From: JAVKFY01 sp040223615
GTDB lineage: Bacteria; Pseudomonadota; Alphaproteobacteria; GCA-2731375
NCBI GenBank assembly: GCA_040223615.1
Contig: JAVKFY010000010.1
Location: forward strand, 1-64,000
Direction of reading: 5' to 3'
Length of the DNA stretch: 64,000 bases
Numbering within the stretch: the stretch's first letter is position 1; each line of letters begins with the position of its first letter. The position numbers and the translations under genes were made by a program. Positions 25,627 to 35,731 of this stretch are shown piece after piece. The notes under the pieces are model-generated. The model was not told the origin of the DNA, made no database searches, and saw only the letters and a program-made list of their open reading frames with translations.

Positions 25627-26874
25627 CTATGCATGCGCCGGCGCGCGGGCCGGCATGTCGGGTTCGCTGTGACGGAACACCAGGGTGCCGATCAGCGCCA
25701 GGTTCAGCAAGTTGAAGCCGACGCCGGTCAGGAACGCATAGCTGTAGCCGCCGGTGATGTCGTAGATGGCGCCGCCGAGCACACCGCCCAGGCCCATGCC
25801 GATGGTGCCGCCCAGGAAGATCACGCCGATACGCCAGCCGGCCTCGGACGCCGGGAACAGCTCACGGCCGACCAAGGCGTAGGACGGCACGATGCCGCCG
25901 AACACCAGCCCGAAAATGCCGCTGACCACGTAGAGCGCGACCAGCCCATCGGTCCCGGCATAGACCGCCAGCATCACTGCCTGGGCGCTGGCCCCCATCA
26001 GGATGGTCTTCAGGCCGCCGATGCGGTCGGCCAGCCAGCCGAAGCCCAACCGGCTGACGAAGGCGCAGGCCAGCAGCAGCGACAGCATCTCCGCACCGCG
26101 CGCCGGGTCGTAGCCGAGGTCGGAACAGTAGGCGACGATATGCACCATCGGCATCGCCATCGCCACGCAGCAGCCGATGATGGCGAAGAACACCATCGCC
26201 AGCACCAGGTTCGGCGCGAGGCCGAGGACGAGGTCACCGGGCATCCGCTCGGCCGGGCCGGAGGTCGCCAGCCTCGGCACCGGCGGCGGCCGGCGGAATA
26301 CAAACGCCATCGGCAGCATCGCGGCGACCGCGAAGATGCCGTACATCAGCATCGTCTGGCGCCAGCCATAAGTGCCGATCGACCAGGAGAAGATCGGCGG
26401 CCAGACCGCGCCGGCGAGCGACTGGCCGGCGCCGACAATGGCCACCGCAAGCCCGCGGCGCCGGTCGAACCAGCGCGTCGCGTTGGTCAGCATCGGCGAG
26501 AAGGTCGAGGCGTTGCCGAGCAGGCCGATCAGCAGCAGGTGCGCCGCGAGCAGCATGTAGATGTCCGGCGCCTGGCTGGCGACAATGGCGCCGGTGCCCA
26601 ACATCACCGCGCCGAGCAGCGCCGGGCGGAACATGCCCTGGCGATCCGACCACATGCCCATCAGGATGCCGCCGATGCCGGCACCGAGCAGCGCCAGCCC
26701 ATAGGCCGACGACGGCAGCCAGCGCGGCACCCCGAACTCGGCCTCGATCGGCTTCAGGGCGACGGTCACCAGGTAGCTGGAGCCGAAGGCGGTGGCGATC
26801 ATCAGAGTCGAGATAACGATCACGGCCCAGCCATAGCCGGTCTCGATACTATCCGCCCGGCTGATCCGGTTCAT
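25627..26874 (-). CDS. MFS transporter, probable sugar-acid permease
   Basis: 415-residue major-facilitator protein with about 12 TM segments. The loop 2-3 signature is LMGMWSDRQGM and a second cytoplasmic motif GWLADRIGGLKTILMG appears in the C-terminal half. ATG 26874 has GAGGAG about 12 nt upstream. It is the first gene of the probable MFS-otnK-otnC-methyltransferase operon (9-nt gap to otnK), so uptake of threonate- or erythronate-like acids is the natural guess. Bases 26875-26932 show nothing else. Confidence 0.85.
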   Translation of the reverse strand: MNRISRADSIETGYGWAVIVISTLMIATAFGSSYLVTVALKPIEAEFGVPRWLPSSAYGLALLGAGIGGILMGMWSDRQGMFRPALLGAVMLGTGAIVASQAPDIYMLLAAHLLLIGLLGNASTFSPMLTNATRWFDRRRGLAVAIVGAGQSLAGAVWPPIFSWSIGTYGWRQTMLMYGIFAVAAMLPMAFVFRRPPPVPRLATSGPAERMPGDLVLGLAPNLVLAMVFFAIIGCCVAMAMPMVHIVAYCSDLGYDPARGAEMLSLLLACAFVSRLGFGWLADRIGGLKTILMGASAQAVMLAVYAGTDGLVALYVVSGIFGLVFGGIVPSYALVGRELFPASEAGWRIGVIFLGGTIGMGLGGVLGGAIYDITGGYSYAFLTGVGFNLLNLALIGTLVFRHSEPDMPARAPAHA

Positions 26875-26932
26875 TGTCGCTTGGCGCTCCTCGGGGCGGC
26901 TCTTACGGCCTTGGCCCGAGTCTAGCGGGACG

Positions 26933-27262
26933 TCACTCGCGGCGATAGCCGCGCGTCTTCATGCAGGATTCGAAGTACTGCTGGGCCCTGGATCGTTCGT
27001 TCAGGGCAGCCGAGCGGCGCTCGGTCTTGAACACCTCGCGGACGGTGCCGGTGCTACGGTCGATTTCGTAGACCGGGGCGCGCCGGGCGCCGCCAAATGC
27101 CTCGCGCTCGGCCTGTGCATCGGCCTGGCGGTGGCAATCGACGCGGTCGCGTTGCAGGTCGTCGGCACTGACGCCGTCGCGCTGCCAGCCGGCGGTCTGG
27201 TTGCAGCCGGCGAGCGCCAGCAGCGCGGCGAGACCGACGTTGCGCACGTATGCTTCCCGCAT
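26933..27262 (-). CDS. Small lipoprotein, paralogue of the upstream gene
   Basis: 109 residues with a lipoprotein signal: MREAYVRNVGLAALLALAGC, lipobox LALAGC with acylated C20. The mature part is charged and ends in SCMKTRGYRRE. It starts at ATG 27262, which shares a base with the stop of the upstream lipoprotein gene (TGATG). Both products end in a CMxxxGYR motif, so they look like tandem duplicates. Probably anchored to a cell envelope membrane; function unknown. Confidence 0.7.
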   Translation of the reverse strand: MREAYVRNVGLAALLALAGCNQTAGWQRDGVSADDLQRDRVDCHRQADAQAEREAFGGARRAPVYEIDRSTGTVREVFKTERRSAALNERSRAQQYFESCMKTRGYRRE

Positions 27263-27612
27263 CACGCCGCCGTGCCCGAGACCGGGGCCGGGCCGAGACG
27301 ATAGCCCTTGCGCGCCATGCAGTCGTCGACCAGCCGGCCGAGCGTCCGACGGTCGCCGGCCTCGGCCCAGCGCTGGCGGATCGCGCGGCTGCCGTCGCCG
27401 CGACCGGCCGCGTCGGCGGCGCTGGCGTCGGCGGTGGCACGGTCGCTGGTGTAGGCCGGATCGGCGGACAGCCGGCCACGCGCCAGGCTGCGGCAGGTCT
27501 GCAGGTCGAAACTCGCCTGGTCGGCGGCAGTGTTGGCGCGGTGCCAGGATCGCGGCGCCGCACACGCTGTCAGCAGCAGTGCAAGCACGGCGACGGGGAG
27601 GATATGTTTCAT
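27262..27612 (-). CDS. Small lipoprotein with C-terminal CMxxKGYR motif
   Basis: 116 residues: MKHILPVAVLALLLTAC gives a lipobox with acylated C17, followed by an Ala/Arg/Asp-rich mature region and CMARKGYRLG near the end. Two mature Cys (CRSLARG and DDCMARK) occur at positions comparable to those in the downstream paralogue. It is the first gene of a two-gene unit and divergent from the amidotransferase-like gene. Function unknown. Confidence 0.72.
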   Translation of the reverse strand: MKHILPVAVLALLLTACAAPRSWHRANTAADQASFDLQTCRSLARGRLSADPAYTSDRATADASAADAAGRGDGSRAIRQRWAEAGDRRTLGRLVDDCMARKGYRLGPAPVSGTAA

Positions 27613-27703
27613 CGCGCGAACCTAGATCGCCACCCGGGCCGCGGGCAAGACGGCGGGCACGAATTGTCACGTCGCGCGCGCCGCATTAGATTGCGCGGTG
27701 CAC

Positions 27704-28417
27704 ATGTCAAAGCAAGTTCTGATTATCGTCCACCAGGAGCAATCAGTGCCCGGCCGCGTCGGCGAGTTGCTGACCGGGATGGGCTACGGGCTCGACATTC
27801 GCCGCCCCTGCCTGGGCCACCCGTTGCCGACGACCATGGCCGGGCATGCCGGCGCGGTGATGTTCGGCGGACCGATGAGCGCCAACGACTGCCACATGGA
27901 CTTCATCAGGGCCGAGCTCGACTGGTTCGAGATGGTCCTGCGCGAGGAGGCGCCGTTCCTCGGCATCTGCCTGGGCGCGCAGATGCTGGCCCGGGTGCTG
28001 GGCGCGCGCGTCGGCCCGCACCCCGACGGCTGGCAGGAGATCGGCTACTACAAGCTCTACGCCACGCCGGCCGGCGCCGACATGTTTCCGGCCGAGCAGC
28101 ATTTCTACCAGTGGCACGGCGAGGGCTTCGACCTGCCGGAGGGCGCGGAGCTGCTGGTACGGGGCGAGCTGTTCGAGAACCAGGCCTTCCGCTACGGCGC
28201 GAACGCCTATGGCGTGCAGTTCCATCCCGACGTGACGCGCGAGATGATGCATCGCTGGACCCGCAAGCCGGCGCACCGCATGGTCCTGCCCGGCGCACAG
28301 TCGCGCGACACCCAGCTTGCCGGCAACCTGCGCCACGGCGAAGCGGTCGACATCTGGGCGCGCCGGTTCCTGGCCGACTGGATCGCGCCGAAACAGGCGG
28401 CGGTGGCCGCCGAGTAG
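27704..28417 (+). CDS. Class I glutamine amidotransferase-like protein
   Basis: 237 residues with the class I GATase fold. Nucleophile C89 sits in FLGICLGAQMLA and H174 in YGVQFHPD. The usual Glu of the catalytic triad (HPE) is Asp176, a conservative change that may alter activity. Stand-alone members hydrolyse gamma-glutamyl compounds or glutamine analogues. A GTG at 27698 is in frame two codons earlier; neither start has an obvious ribosome site. It precedes a split TPP decarboxylase by 61 nt, possibly in the same transcript. Confidence 0.82.
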   Translation: MSKQVLIIVHQEQSVPGRVGELLTGMGYGLDIRRPCLGHPLPTTMAGHAGAVMFGGPMSANDCHMDFIRAELDWFEMVLREEAPFLGICLGAQMLARVLGARVGPHPDGWQEIGYYKLYATPAGADMFPAEQHFYQWHGEGFDLPEGAELLVRGELFENQAFRYGANAYGVQFHPDVTREMMHRWTRKPAHRMVLPGAQSRDTQLAGNLRHGEAVDIWARRFLADWIAPKQAAVAAE

Positions 28418-28478
28418 GCTCGACAGGCCGGCGCCGGCGCCGCTACTCTCGCGCACCGCAAGCAACAGATATCCGAGC

Positions 28479-29012
28479 ATGAACGACACACGGACTGGGG
28501 CGGTCGACTGGGCCGCCGACATCTTCGACGTGCTGCGCGAGCAGCAGGTGGCCCAGGTGGCGCACGTGCCCGACGCCGGGCACAGCAATCTGCTGAAGGC
28601 CTGCGAGGCCGACAACGAGATGCGCGTGGTGCCGCTGTCGACCGAGGAGGAAGGCATGGCGCTGCTCGCCGGCGCCTGGCTCGGCGGCCAGCGCGGCGTG
28701 ATGCTGATGCAGTCGTCGGGCGTCGGCAACTGCATCAACATGCTGTCGCTGACCGCGACCTGCCGCTTCCCGCTGCTGATGCTGGTGACGATGCGCGGCA
28801 GCTTCGGCGAGTTCAACCCGTGGCAGGTGCCGATGGGCCAGGCGACGCCGAACGTGCTGCGCGAGATGGGCTGCCTGATCTTCGAGGTCGACGAGCCGGC
28901 GCGGGTGCGCGAGACGGTCAGCGCCGCGGCGCAAATGACGTTCAACGGGCCGGCGGCCTGCGCCGTGCTGCTGTCGCAGCGCCTGATCGGCGCCAAGAGT
29001 TTCGCGAAATGA
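28479..29012 (+). CDS. TPP-dependent decarboxylase, alpha (N-terminal, Pyr-binding) subunit
   Basis: 177 residues equal to the N-terminal Pyr domain of thiamine-diphosphate enzymes. Catalytic Glu is in STEEEGMALLAGAWLGG, and the GVGNCINMLS and MLVTMRGSFGEFNPWQ segments are typical of sulfopyruvate/phosphonopyruvate decarboxylases (ComD, AepY/Fom2 type). The downstream gene supplies the C-terminal half; the two overlap by ATGA. The product should be one chain of an alpha/beta enzyme decarboxylating a 2-oxo acid with a polar tail. The substrate is not determinable, and no sulfonate or phosphonate genes flank it. Confidence 0.85.
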   Translation: MNDTRTGAVDWAADIFDVLREQQVAQVAHVPDAGHSNLLKACEADNEMRVVPLSTEEEGMALLAGAWLGGQRGVMLMQSSGVGNCINMLSLTATCRFPLLMLVTMRGSFGEFNPWQVPMGQATPNVLREMGCLIFEVDEPARVRETVSAAAQMTFNGPAACAVLLSQRLIGAKSFAK

Positions 29013-29623
29013 TCTTGAATCGATCACGTGCCGAGAGCTATCCGCTGAGCCGCCGCGACGTGGTGGCGCAGCTCCTCGAAAACCGCGACGACGACCTGCT
29101 GGTGATCGCCGGGCTCGGCGCGCCGGCCTTCGACATCACGCTGCAGGGCGACACGCCGCTGAACTTCCCGTTGTGGGGGGCGATGGGCGGCGCGGTGTCG
29201 ATCGGTCTCGGCCTGGCGCTGGCGCAACCGCTGCGCCGGGTGCTGGTGATCACCGGCGACGGCGAGGCGCTGATGGGGCTCGGCAGCCTCGGCACGGTCG
29301 CGGCCCAGGCGCCGGCGAACCTGGCCATCGTGGTGCTGGACAACGAGCGCTATGGCGAGACCGGCATGCAGTCGACGCACACGGCGATGACCGTCGACCT
29401 GGCCGCCGTCGCCGCGGCCTGCGGCATCGACCGCTCGATCACCGTGCGCAAGCAGGCCGACATGCCGGCCGCCGTGGAGGCCGCCCGCAAGGCCCCCGGC
29501 CCGGTATTCGTCGATGCCAAGGTGCGCGCGGAACAGCTCGGCATGGTGCTGCCGCCGAAGGAAGGCACGCACCTGAAGGACCGATTCCGCCAGGCGCTGC
29601 TCGGGCCGAGGGCGATTTCGTAG
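29009..29623 (+). CDS. TPP-dependent decarboxylase, beta (C-terminal, PP-binding) subunit
   Basis: 204 residues equal to the PP domain of TPP enzymes. The Mg/diphosphate motif GDGEALMGLGSLGT... ends at VVLDNERYGETG, with the GDG-to-N spacing of the family. LWGAMGGAVSIGLGLALA precedes it. It is coupled to the alpha subunit by ATGA. The architecture matches ComE-type sulfopyruvate decarboxylase beta subunits, but the real substrate is unknown. A paired palindrome follows the stop. Confidence 0.87.
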   Translation: MILNRSRAESYPLSRRDVVAQLLENRDDDLLVIAGLGAPAFDITLQGDTPLNFPLWGAMGGAVSIGLGLALAQPLRRVLVITGDGEALMGLGSLGTVAAQAPANLAIVVLDNERYGETGMQSTHTAMTVDLAAVAAACGIDRSITVRKQADMPAAVEAARKAPGPVFVDAKVRAEQLGMVLPPKEGTHLKDRFRQALLGPRAIS

Positions 29624-29637
29624 CGCGCGCCTTCGTC

Positions 29638-29715
29638 ATGCCGGGCTTGACCCGGCATCAACGGTCAGACGTCGTTCGCCCTGCCAGCCGTTGATCCCGG
29701 GTCAAGCCCGGGATC
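29638..29715. repeat. Paired palindromes at a convergent junction (BIME-like, probable bidirectional terminator)
   Basis: Two hairpins, ATGCCGGG-CTTGA-CCCGGCAT (29638-29658) and GATCCCGGG-TCAAG-CCCGGGATC (29693-29715), have complementary loops and are themselves arms of a larger inverted repeat closed by CAACGG/CCGTTG. They fill the gap between the convergent TPP decarboxylase and dienelactone hydrolase genes. Confidence 0.8.
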
Positions 29716-29728
29716 ACCTCACGAGGCC

Positions 29729-30961
29729 TCACCCCTTGCCTTCGCTGGACGACCAGGTGGCCATCAGGTCGTTCGAGGGCAGGGTTTCGTCGACCAGCTT
29801 CCTGGCGGTCTCGATGCCGGCGACGGGCAGGCCCGCCGGGTCGAGCTTGCCGATCTGCACCAGCACCGAGGCCTGATCCCAATAGATGTGCTCGTTGTAG
29901 AGCTTGTCGCCGCGGAAGCAGACGATCGCCACCAGCGGGATTTCGACATATTTCCCGGTCGGCGCGATGCCCGGCAGCATCCAGTCGATCTCGATGTCGT
30001 GGGTGAAGCAGAACAGCATCTCGTCGACCAGCCGGTCGGCGCCGATGGTGCGGCTGATCGGCACCAGCTTGGTATCCGCCGGAGTCTTGGGGATGAAGTG
30101 GTGCTTGTAGAACCGCTTCAGCAGGTCGTGGCCGGTGCCGCCGGTCATGGTCGGGATGTGGTTGACGTAGGGCTGCGCCACCATCGTCGCCATGGTGGCG
30201 TCGACGTCGCGGGTGGCGAACTCGTACTCGCAGTGCTTTTCCCACAGCTCCGATAGCGAGAAGAACGGCCCCATCGCCTTGCGGAAGGTGGCGATGGAGC
30301 GGCTGTGCGCCATCAACGCCGAAGGCTTGTCGTAGCCGTGGCGCGGCGCGTTGAAGCCGTGATCGGCGCCGGGATAGACAAACACCTCGACCTCCGGCCG
30401 GTCGGCGAACCTGGCCCTGACCTGCTCGACGGCGTCCATCGGCACGAACTTGTCCAGCTCGGCGAAATGCAGCGTCATCGGGCACTTGATCTTGCCGGCG
30501 AGGTCGAGATCGTTCTCGATGCCGACGCCGTAGTAGCTCACAGCCGCGTCAATGCCGCAATGCGCGGCGGCCAGATAGGCGAGCTTGCCGCCCAGGCAGA
30601 AGCCGAGCGCGCCGACCTTGCCCTTGGTCTCGGATTGGGCGCGCGCCGCCGTCACAGTGTCGCCGATGTCCTCGACGACCTTGGCCCAGTCCAGCTTCTG
30701 CATGTAGCCGAAGGCCTTCTGGAAGTCGGCCTCGTCGTAGCCGAGCTCGACGCCCGGCTCCTGGCGCCAGAACAGGTCCGGGGCCAGCACCACGTAGCCT
30801 TCCTCGGCGTAGTAGTCGGCGACGTCGCGCATGTGCGAGTTGACGCCGAAAATCTCCTGCAGCAACACCACCGCGGGGCCGCTGCCCCGTTCCGGCGTCG
30901 CCTTGTAAGCCTTGAACGTACCGCTGCCGTCGCTGGCCTTGACCTCGATCCACGCGCCCAT
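29729..30961 (-). CDS. Dienelactone hydrolase fused to a SnoaL/NTF2-like domain
   Basis: 410 residues. Residues 1-~225 are an alpha/beta hydrolase of the dienelactone hydrolase type with the full active site at canonical positions: E36 (LLQEIFGVN), nucleophile C122 (GFCLGGK), D170 (AELDKFVP) and H201 (GADHGFN). Residues ~235-410 are a SnoaL-like NTF2 fold (FATRDVDATMATM...YVEIPLVAIVCFRGDKLYNEHIYWD). ATG 30961 follows AGGGAGAG. The first domain should hydrolyse dienelactones or related cyclic esters; the second may bind a hydrophobic ligand or act as a cyclase or isomerase. Confidence 0.88.
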   Translation of the reverse strand: MGAWIEVKASDGSGTFKAYKATPERGSGPAVVLLQEIFGVNSHMRDVADYYAEEGYVVLAPDLFWRQEPGVELGYDEADFQKAFGYMQKLDWAKVVEDIGDTVTAARAQSETKGKVGALGFCLGGKLAYLAAAHCGIDAAVSYYGVGIENDLDLAGKIKCPMTLHFAELDKFVPMDAVEQVRARFADRPEVEVFVYPGADHGFNAPRHGYDKPSALMAHSRSIATFRKAMGPFFSLSELWEKHCEYEFATRDVDATMATMVAQPYVNHIPTMTGGTGHDLLKRFYKHHFIPKTPADTKLVPISRTIGADRLVDEMLFCFTHDIEIDWMLPGIAPTGKYVEIPLVAIVCFRGDKLYNEHIYWDQASVLVQIGKLDPAGLPVAGIETARKLVDETLPSNDLMATWSSSEGKG

Positions 30962-31068
30962 CGTCGCTCTCCCTGTTCCGCTTGGCGGCGAGTATCGCAA
31001 CGGTGCGAAGGCGGCGGCAAGCCTGCCGCCCGGACGCGCCGGACGGCAGGCTGTAGCGACGTCGGTGG

Positions 31069-33261
<2,193 letters not shown>

Positions 33262-33711
33262 CTTGCTCTCCAGTCCTCAGTTTTGCAGTTGCGCTACATT
33301 ACGAATCCAGGCGCTGCTCGCGCATTGCGCTCCATCAACCGACAGCCGATGGGGCGACACCCGGACATCGGGACACGGCCAGTCTCCAGGCTCCGGGCAG
33401 GCAAGCGTGTCCATCATCCCCATGCCGTCGATCAACCTGACGCGTGACGGTCGAGTCCGTACCTAGGCCGCCGACGGCGACAGTACAACTTACAATTAGA
33501 AAAATTCTAGTATATTCTGAAACCAACGAAGAGAACTGGGCATAATTGCTCAGTGACTCCGGAAACCAAGACGCTGACTGCTATCTTATGACCACTTGGA
33601 AGCCCTGCATACCAGCCACCCTGCGCGGGGGCTTTTCCGGTAGGCGGGAAATGCTCTAAGTAGGAGGCGACAGCCTGCCGGCGTGACCCGGCCGGTTTCC
33701 GGGAGACGCCG
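33262..33711. other. 450-nt divergent intergenic region between katG and an MFS gene
   Basis: No gene is supported here. It contains an AT-rich core at about 33480-33545 with an ICE-box-like inverted repeat, where promoters for katG (leftward) and the MFS gene (rightward) are expected. No clear OxyR-type tandem ATAG/CTAT array was found. Confidence 0.6.
33495..33511. promoter_or_regulatory. ICE-box-like Irr/Fur-family binding site
   Basis: ATTAGAA-AAA-TTCTAGT closely matches the alphaproteobacterial iron-control element TTTAGAA-N3-TTCTAAA bound by Irr (core TTAGAA-N3-TTCTA exact). It sits between katG and the MFS gene. Iron- or haem-responsive control of catalases by Irr is known in Rhizobiales, so control of katG is plausible, though the site is equally close to the MFS gene. 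Confidence 0.5.
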
Positions 33712-34935
33712 TTGACCGCGATCGCGAGCCCGTCCTCGCTGCGCCAGGACATGCGTATTCTCGGCCTGATCGGGGCCGGGCATTTCCTGTCGCACGTCTT
33801 CATCTTCCTGATCCCGCCGGCCTTCCCGGTGCTGCGCGACGTCTATGGCGTCGGCTACGACCTGCTCGGCCTGGCGATGACCGCGTTCAACGCGGTCTCC
33901 GGCTTCACCCACGTGCCGATGGGCTTTATCGTCGACCGGTTTGGGCCGCGTCCGGTATTGATCTGCGGCCTGATCGTGGAATCGCTGGCATTCATCGCCA
34001 TCGGCCTGTGGCCGGACTACTGGACGCTGGTGGTCGCGCTGATGGTCGCCGGCCTGGGCAACGCGGTCTACCATCCGGCCGACTACGCAATCCTGTCCAG
34101 CAGCGTCGACGAGCGGCGCATGGGCCGCGCCTTCTCGATCCACACCTTCGCCGGCTATGCCGGTGGTGCGGTCGCGCCAGGCCTGGCCTGGGCGGCGATC
34201 ACCTTCGGCGACTGGCGCATGGCGCCGATCGGCGTCGGCATCGCCGGCCTGGCGGTGGCGGCCCTGCTGCTGGTCGCCGGCGGCGAGCTCTCGGCCAGCC
34301 GGTCGAAGAACCCGACGGTCACGCACAGCCACGGCGGCGTGCGCGAGGGGCTGCGACTGCTCGGCTCGCCGCCGATCCTGATGTGCTTCCTGTTCTTCGT
34401 GCTGCTGGCGATGTCGAATGGCGCGCTGACGCAATTCGGCATCGCCGCCATGGTCGACCTGGAGTGGACCGACCTGGACGGTGCCACGGCGGCGATGACC
34501 GCGTTCCTGATCGGCTCGGCGCTCGGCATCCTGGCCGGCGGCTTCATCGCCGACCGCACCAAGCACCACGAGCGGGTCGCGGTGACCGGCTTCGTCGCCA
34601 CCGGCGGCATCGTGGTGGGCATCGGCATCGTCGGACCCGGCGCCTGGGTGCTGGTGCCTGTGCTGGGTATCGCCGGGTTGCTGTTCGGCATGATCATGCC
34701 GTCGCGCGACATGCTGGTGCGCGCCGCCGCCCCGCCGGACCAGCTCGGCAAGGTGTTCGGCTTCGTCTCGGTCGGGCTCAACATCGGCTCGGCGATCATG
34801 CCGGCCTTCTTCGGCTGGGTGCTGGAGGCCGGCAACCCGCGCTGGCTGTTCTTCTTCGCCGCCGCCTTCATGCTGGCCGGCCTGTTCACCGTGCTCGGCG
34901 CCGGCAGCGTCCGGCGCCGCCACCAGGCAGCCTGA
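33712..34935 (+). CDS. MFS transporter
   Basis: 407-residue major-facilitator protein with about 12 TM helices. Motif A-like loops GFIVDRFGPRPVLICG and GGFIADRTKHHERV are visible. The TTG start at 33712 is supported by a GGGAG site 7 nt upstream; the next in-frame ATG is at 33751. The substrate is unknown; the downstream DehI-like gene (1-nt gap) suggests import of a halogenated or other short carboxylic acid, an inference from operon structure only. Confidence 0.83.
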   Translation: MTAIASPSSLRQDMRILGLIGAGHFLSHVFIFLIPPAFPVLRDVYGVGYDLLGLAMTAFNAVSGFTHVPMGFIVDRFGPRPVLICGLIVESLAFIAIGLWPDYWTLVVALMVAGLGNAVYHPADYAILSSSVDERRMGRAFSIHTFAGYAGGAVAPGLAWAAITFGDWRMAPIGVGIAGLAVAALLLVAGGELSASRSKNPTVTHSHGGVREGLRLLGSPPILMCFLFFVLLAMSNGALTQFGIAAMVDLEWTDLDGATAAMTAFLIGSALGILAGGFIADRTKHHERVAVTGFVATGGIVVGIGIVGPGAWVLVPVLGIAGLLFGMIMPSRDMLVRAAAPPDQLGKVFGFVSVGLNIGSAIMPAFFGWVLEAGNPRWLFFFAAAFMLAGLFTVLGAGSVRRRHQAA

Positions 34936-34936
34936 C

Positions 34937-35731
34937 ATGCTGGCCGAGCTCGCCGAGGCCGATGCCACCGGCGAGACCGCCGCGATCTATGCCGAGATGC
35001 GCCGGCTCACCGCAGTGCCCTACGTCTCCGCGATGCAGCGTCACCTGGCCACCCGGCCGGGCTGGCTGGCCTGGGCCTGGGGCGCGACGGCGCCGGTATT
35101 CCGGTCCGGCCGCGCGCAGGAGACCGCCTGGCAGCTCGCCACCGACCTGGATCTCGAACCGCTGTCGCCGCTGCCGGCCGGCGCGCTACAGGACTGGGGC
35201 GCGGATGCCCAGGCCGTGGCGGCGATTTGCGATAACTTCGTTCGGGTCAGTCCGCAGAACATGATCCTCGCCGGCCTGCTGCGGCGGTTGTTGAGCGGCG
35301 AACCGCCGGGGGGCGGGAGCGCATCGGCCGACTGGACCCCGCCGGCGCCGCTGCCGGCGATGCCGCCGATTCCGACCGAGCTGTCCGACGATGTCGCCGC
35401 ACTGCTGGAACAGTTCGAGGTCGACCTCGGCGCCGGGCCGTTCGTGGCCAGCCTGTACCGGCTGCTGGCACACTGGCCGGAGCTGCTGGAGGACCTGGCG
35501 CTGGAGATCGTGCCGCGCCTGACCGACCCGGCGACGCAGAGCGCCTGCGACGTGCTGGACGCGCGGATCGATGCCGCGGTGCCGGCGATCCTGGCCGACC
35601 TGCCGGCGCTGGCCGCCGAGCCGCCGGTCGAGGGACGAGACGATGTGCTATCGGTGATCCGCACCTACCGCCGCACCAGCCCGCAGATGGTGGTGTTCGG
35701 GCGGCTGATCCGCCAGGCGCTGCCAATCTGA
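34937..35731 (+). CDS. DehI-like (group I 2-haloacid dehalogenase family) protein
   Basis: 264 all-helical residues built of two similar halves: TAVPYVSAMQRHLATRPGWLAWAWG near residue 30-54 and LGAGPFVASLYRLLAHWPELLEDL near 159-182. This pseudo-repeat and the VPxV-RHLA-PG-LxWxW pattern resemble DehI, which dehalogenates D- and L-2-haloacids by direct water attack. The sequence is divergent, so dehalogenase activity is uncertain. It is immediately downstream of and probably cotranscribed with the MFS gene. Confidence 0.6.
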   Translation: MLAELAEADATGETAAIYAEMRRLTAVPYVSAMQRHLATRPGWLAWAWGATAPVFRSGRAQETAWQLATDLDLEPLSPLPAGALQDWGADAQAVAAICDNFVRVSPQNMILAGLLRRLLSGEPPGGGSASADWTPPAPLPAMPPIPTELSDDVAALLEQFEVDLGAGPFVASLYRLLAHWPELLEDLALEIVPRLTDPATQSACDVLDARIDAAVPAILADLPALAAEPPVEGRDDVLSVIRTYRRTSPQMVVFGRLIRQALPI

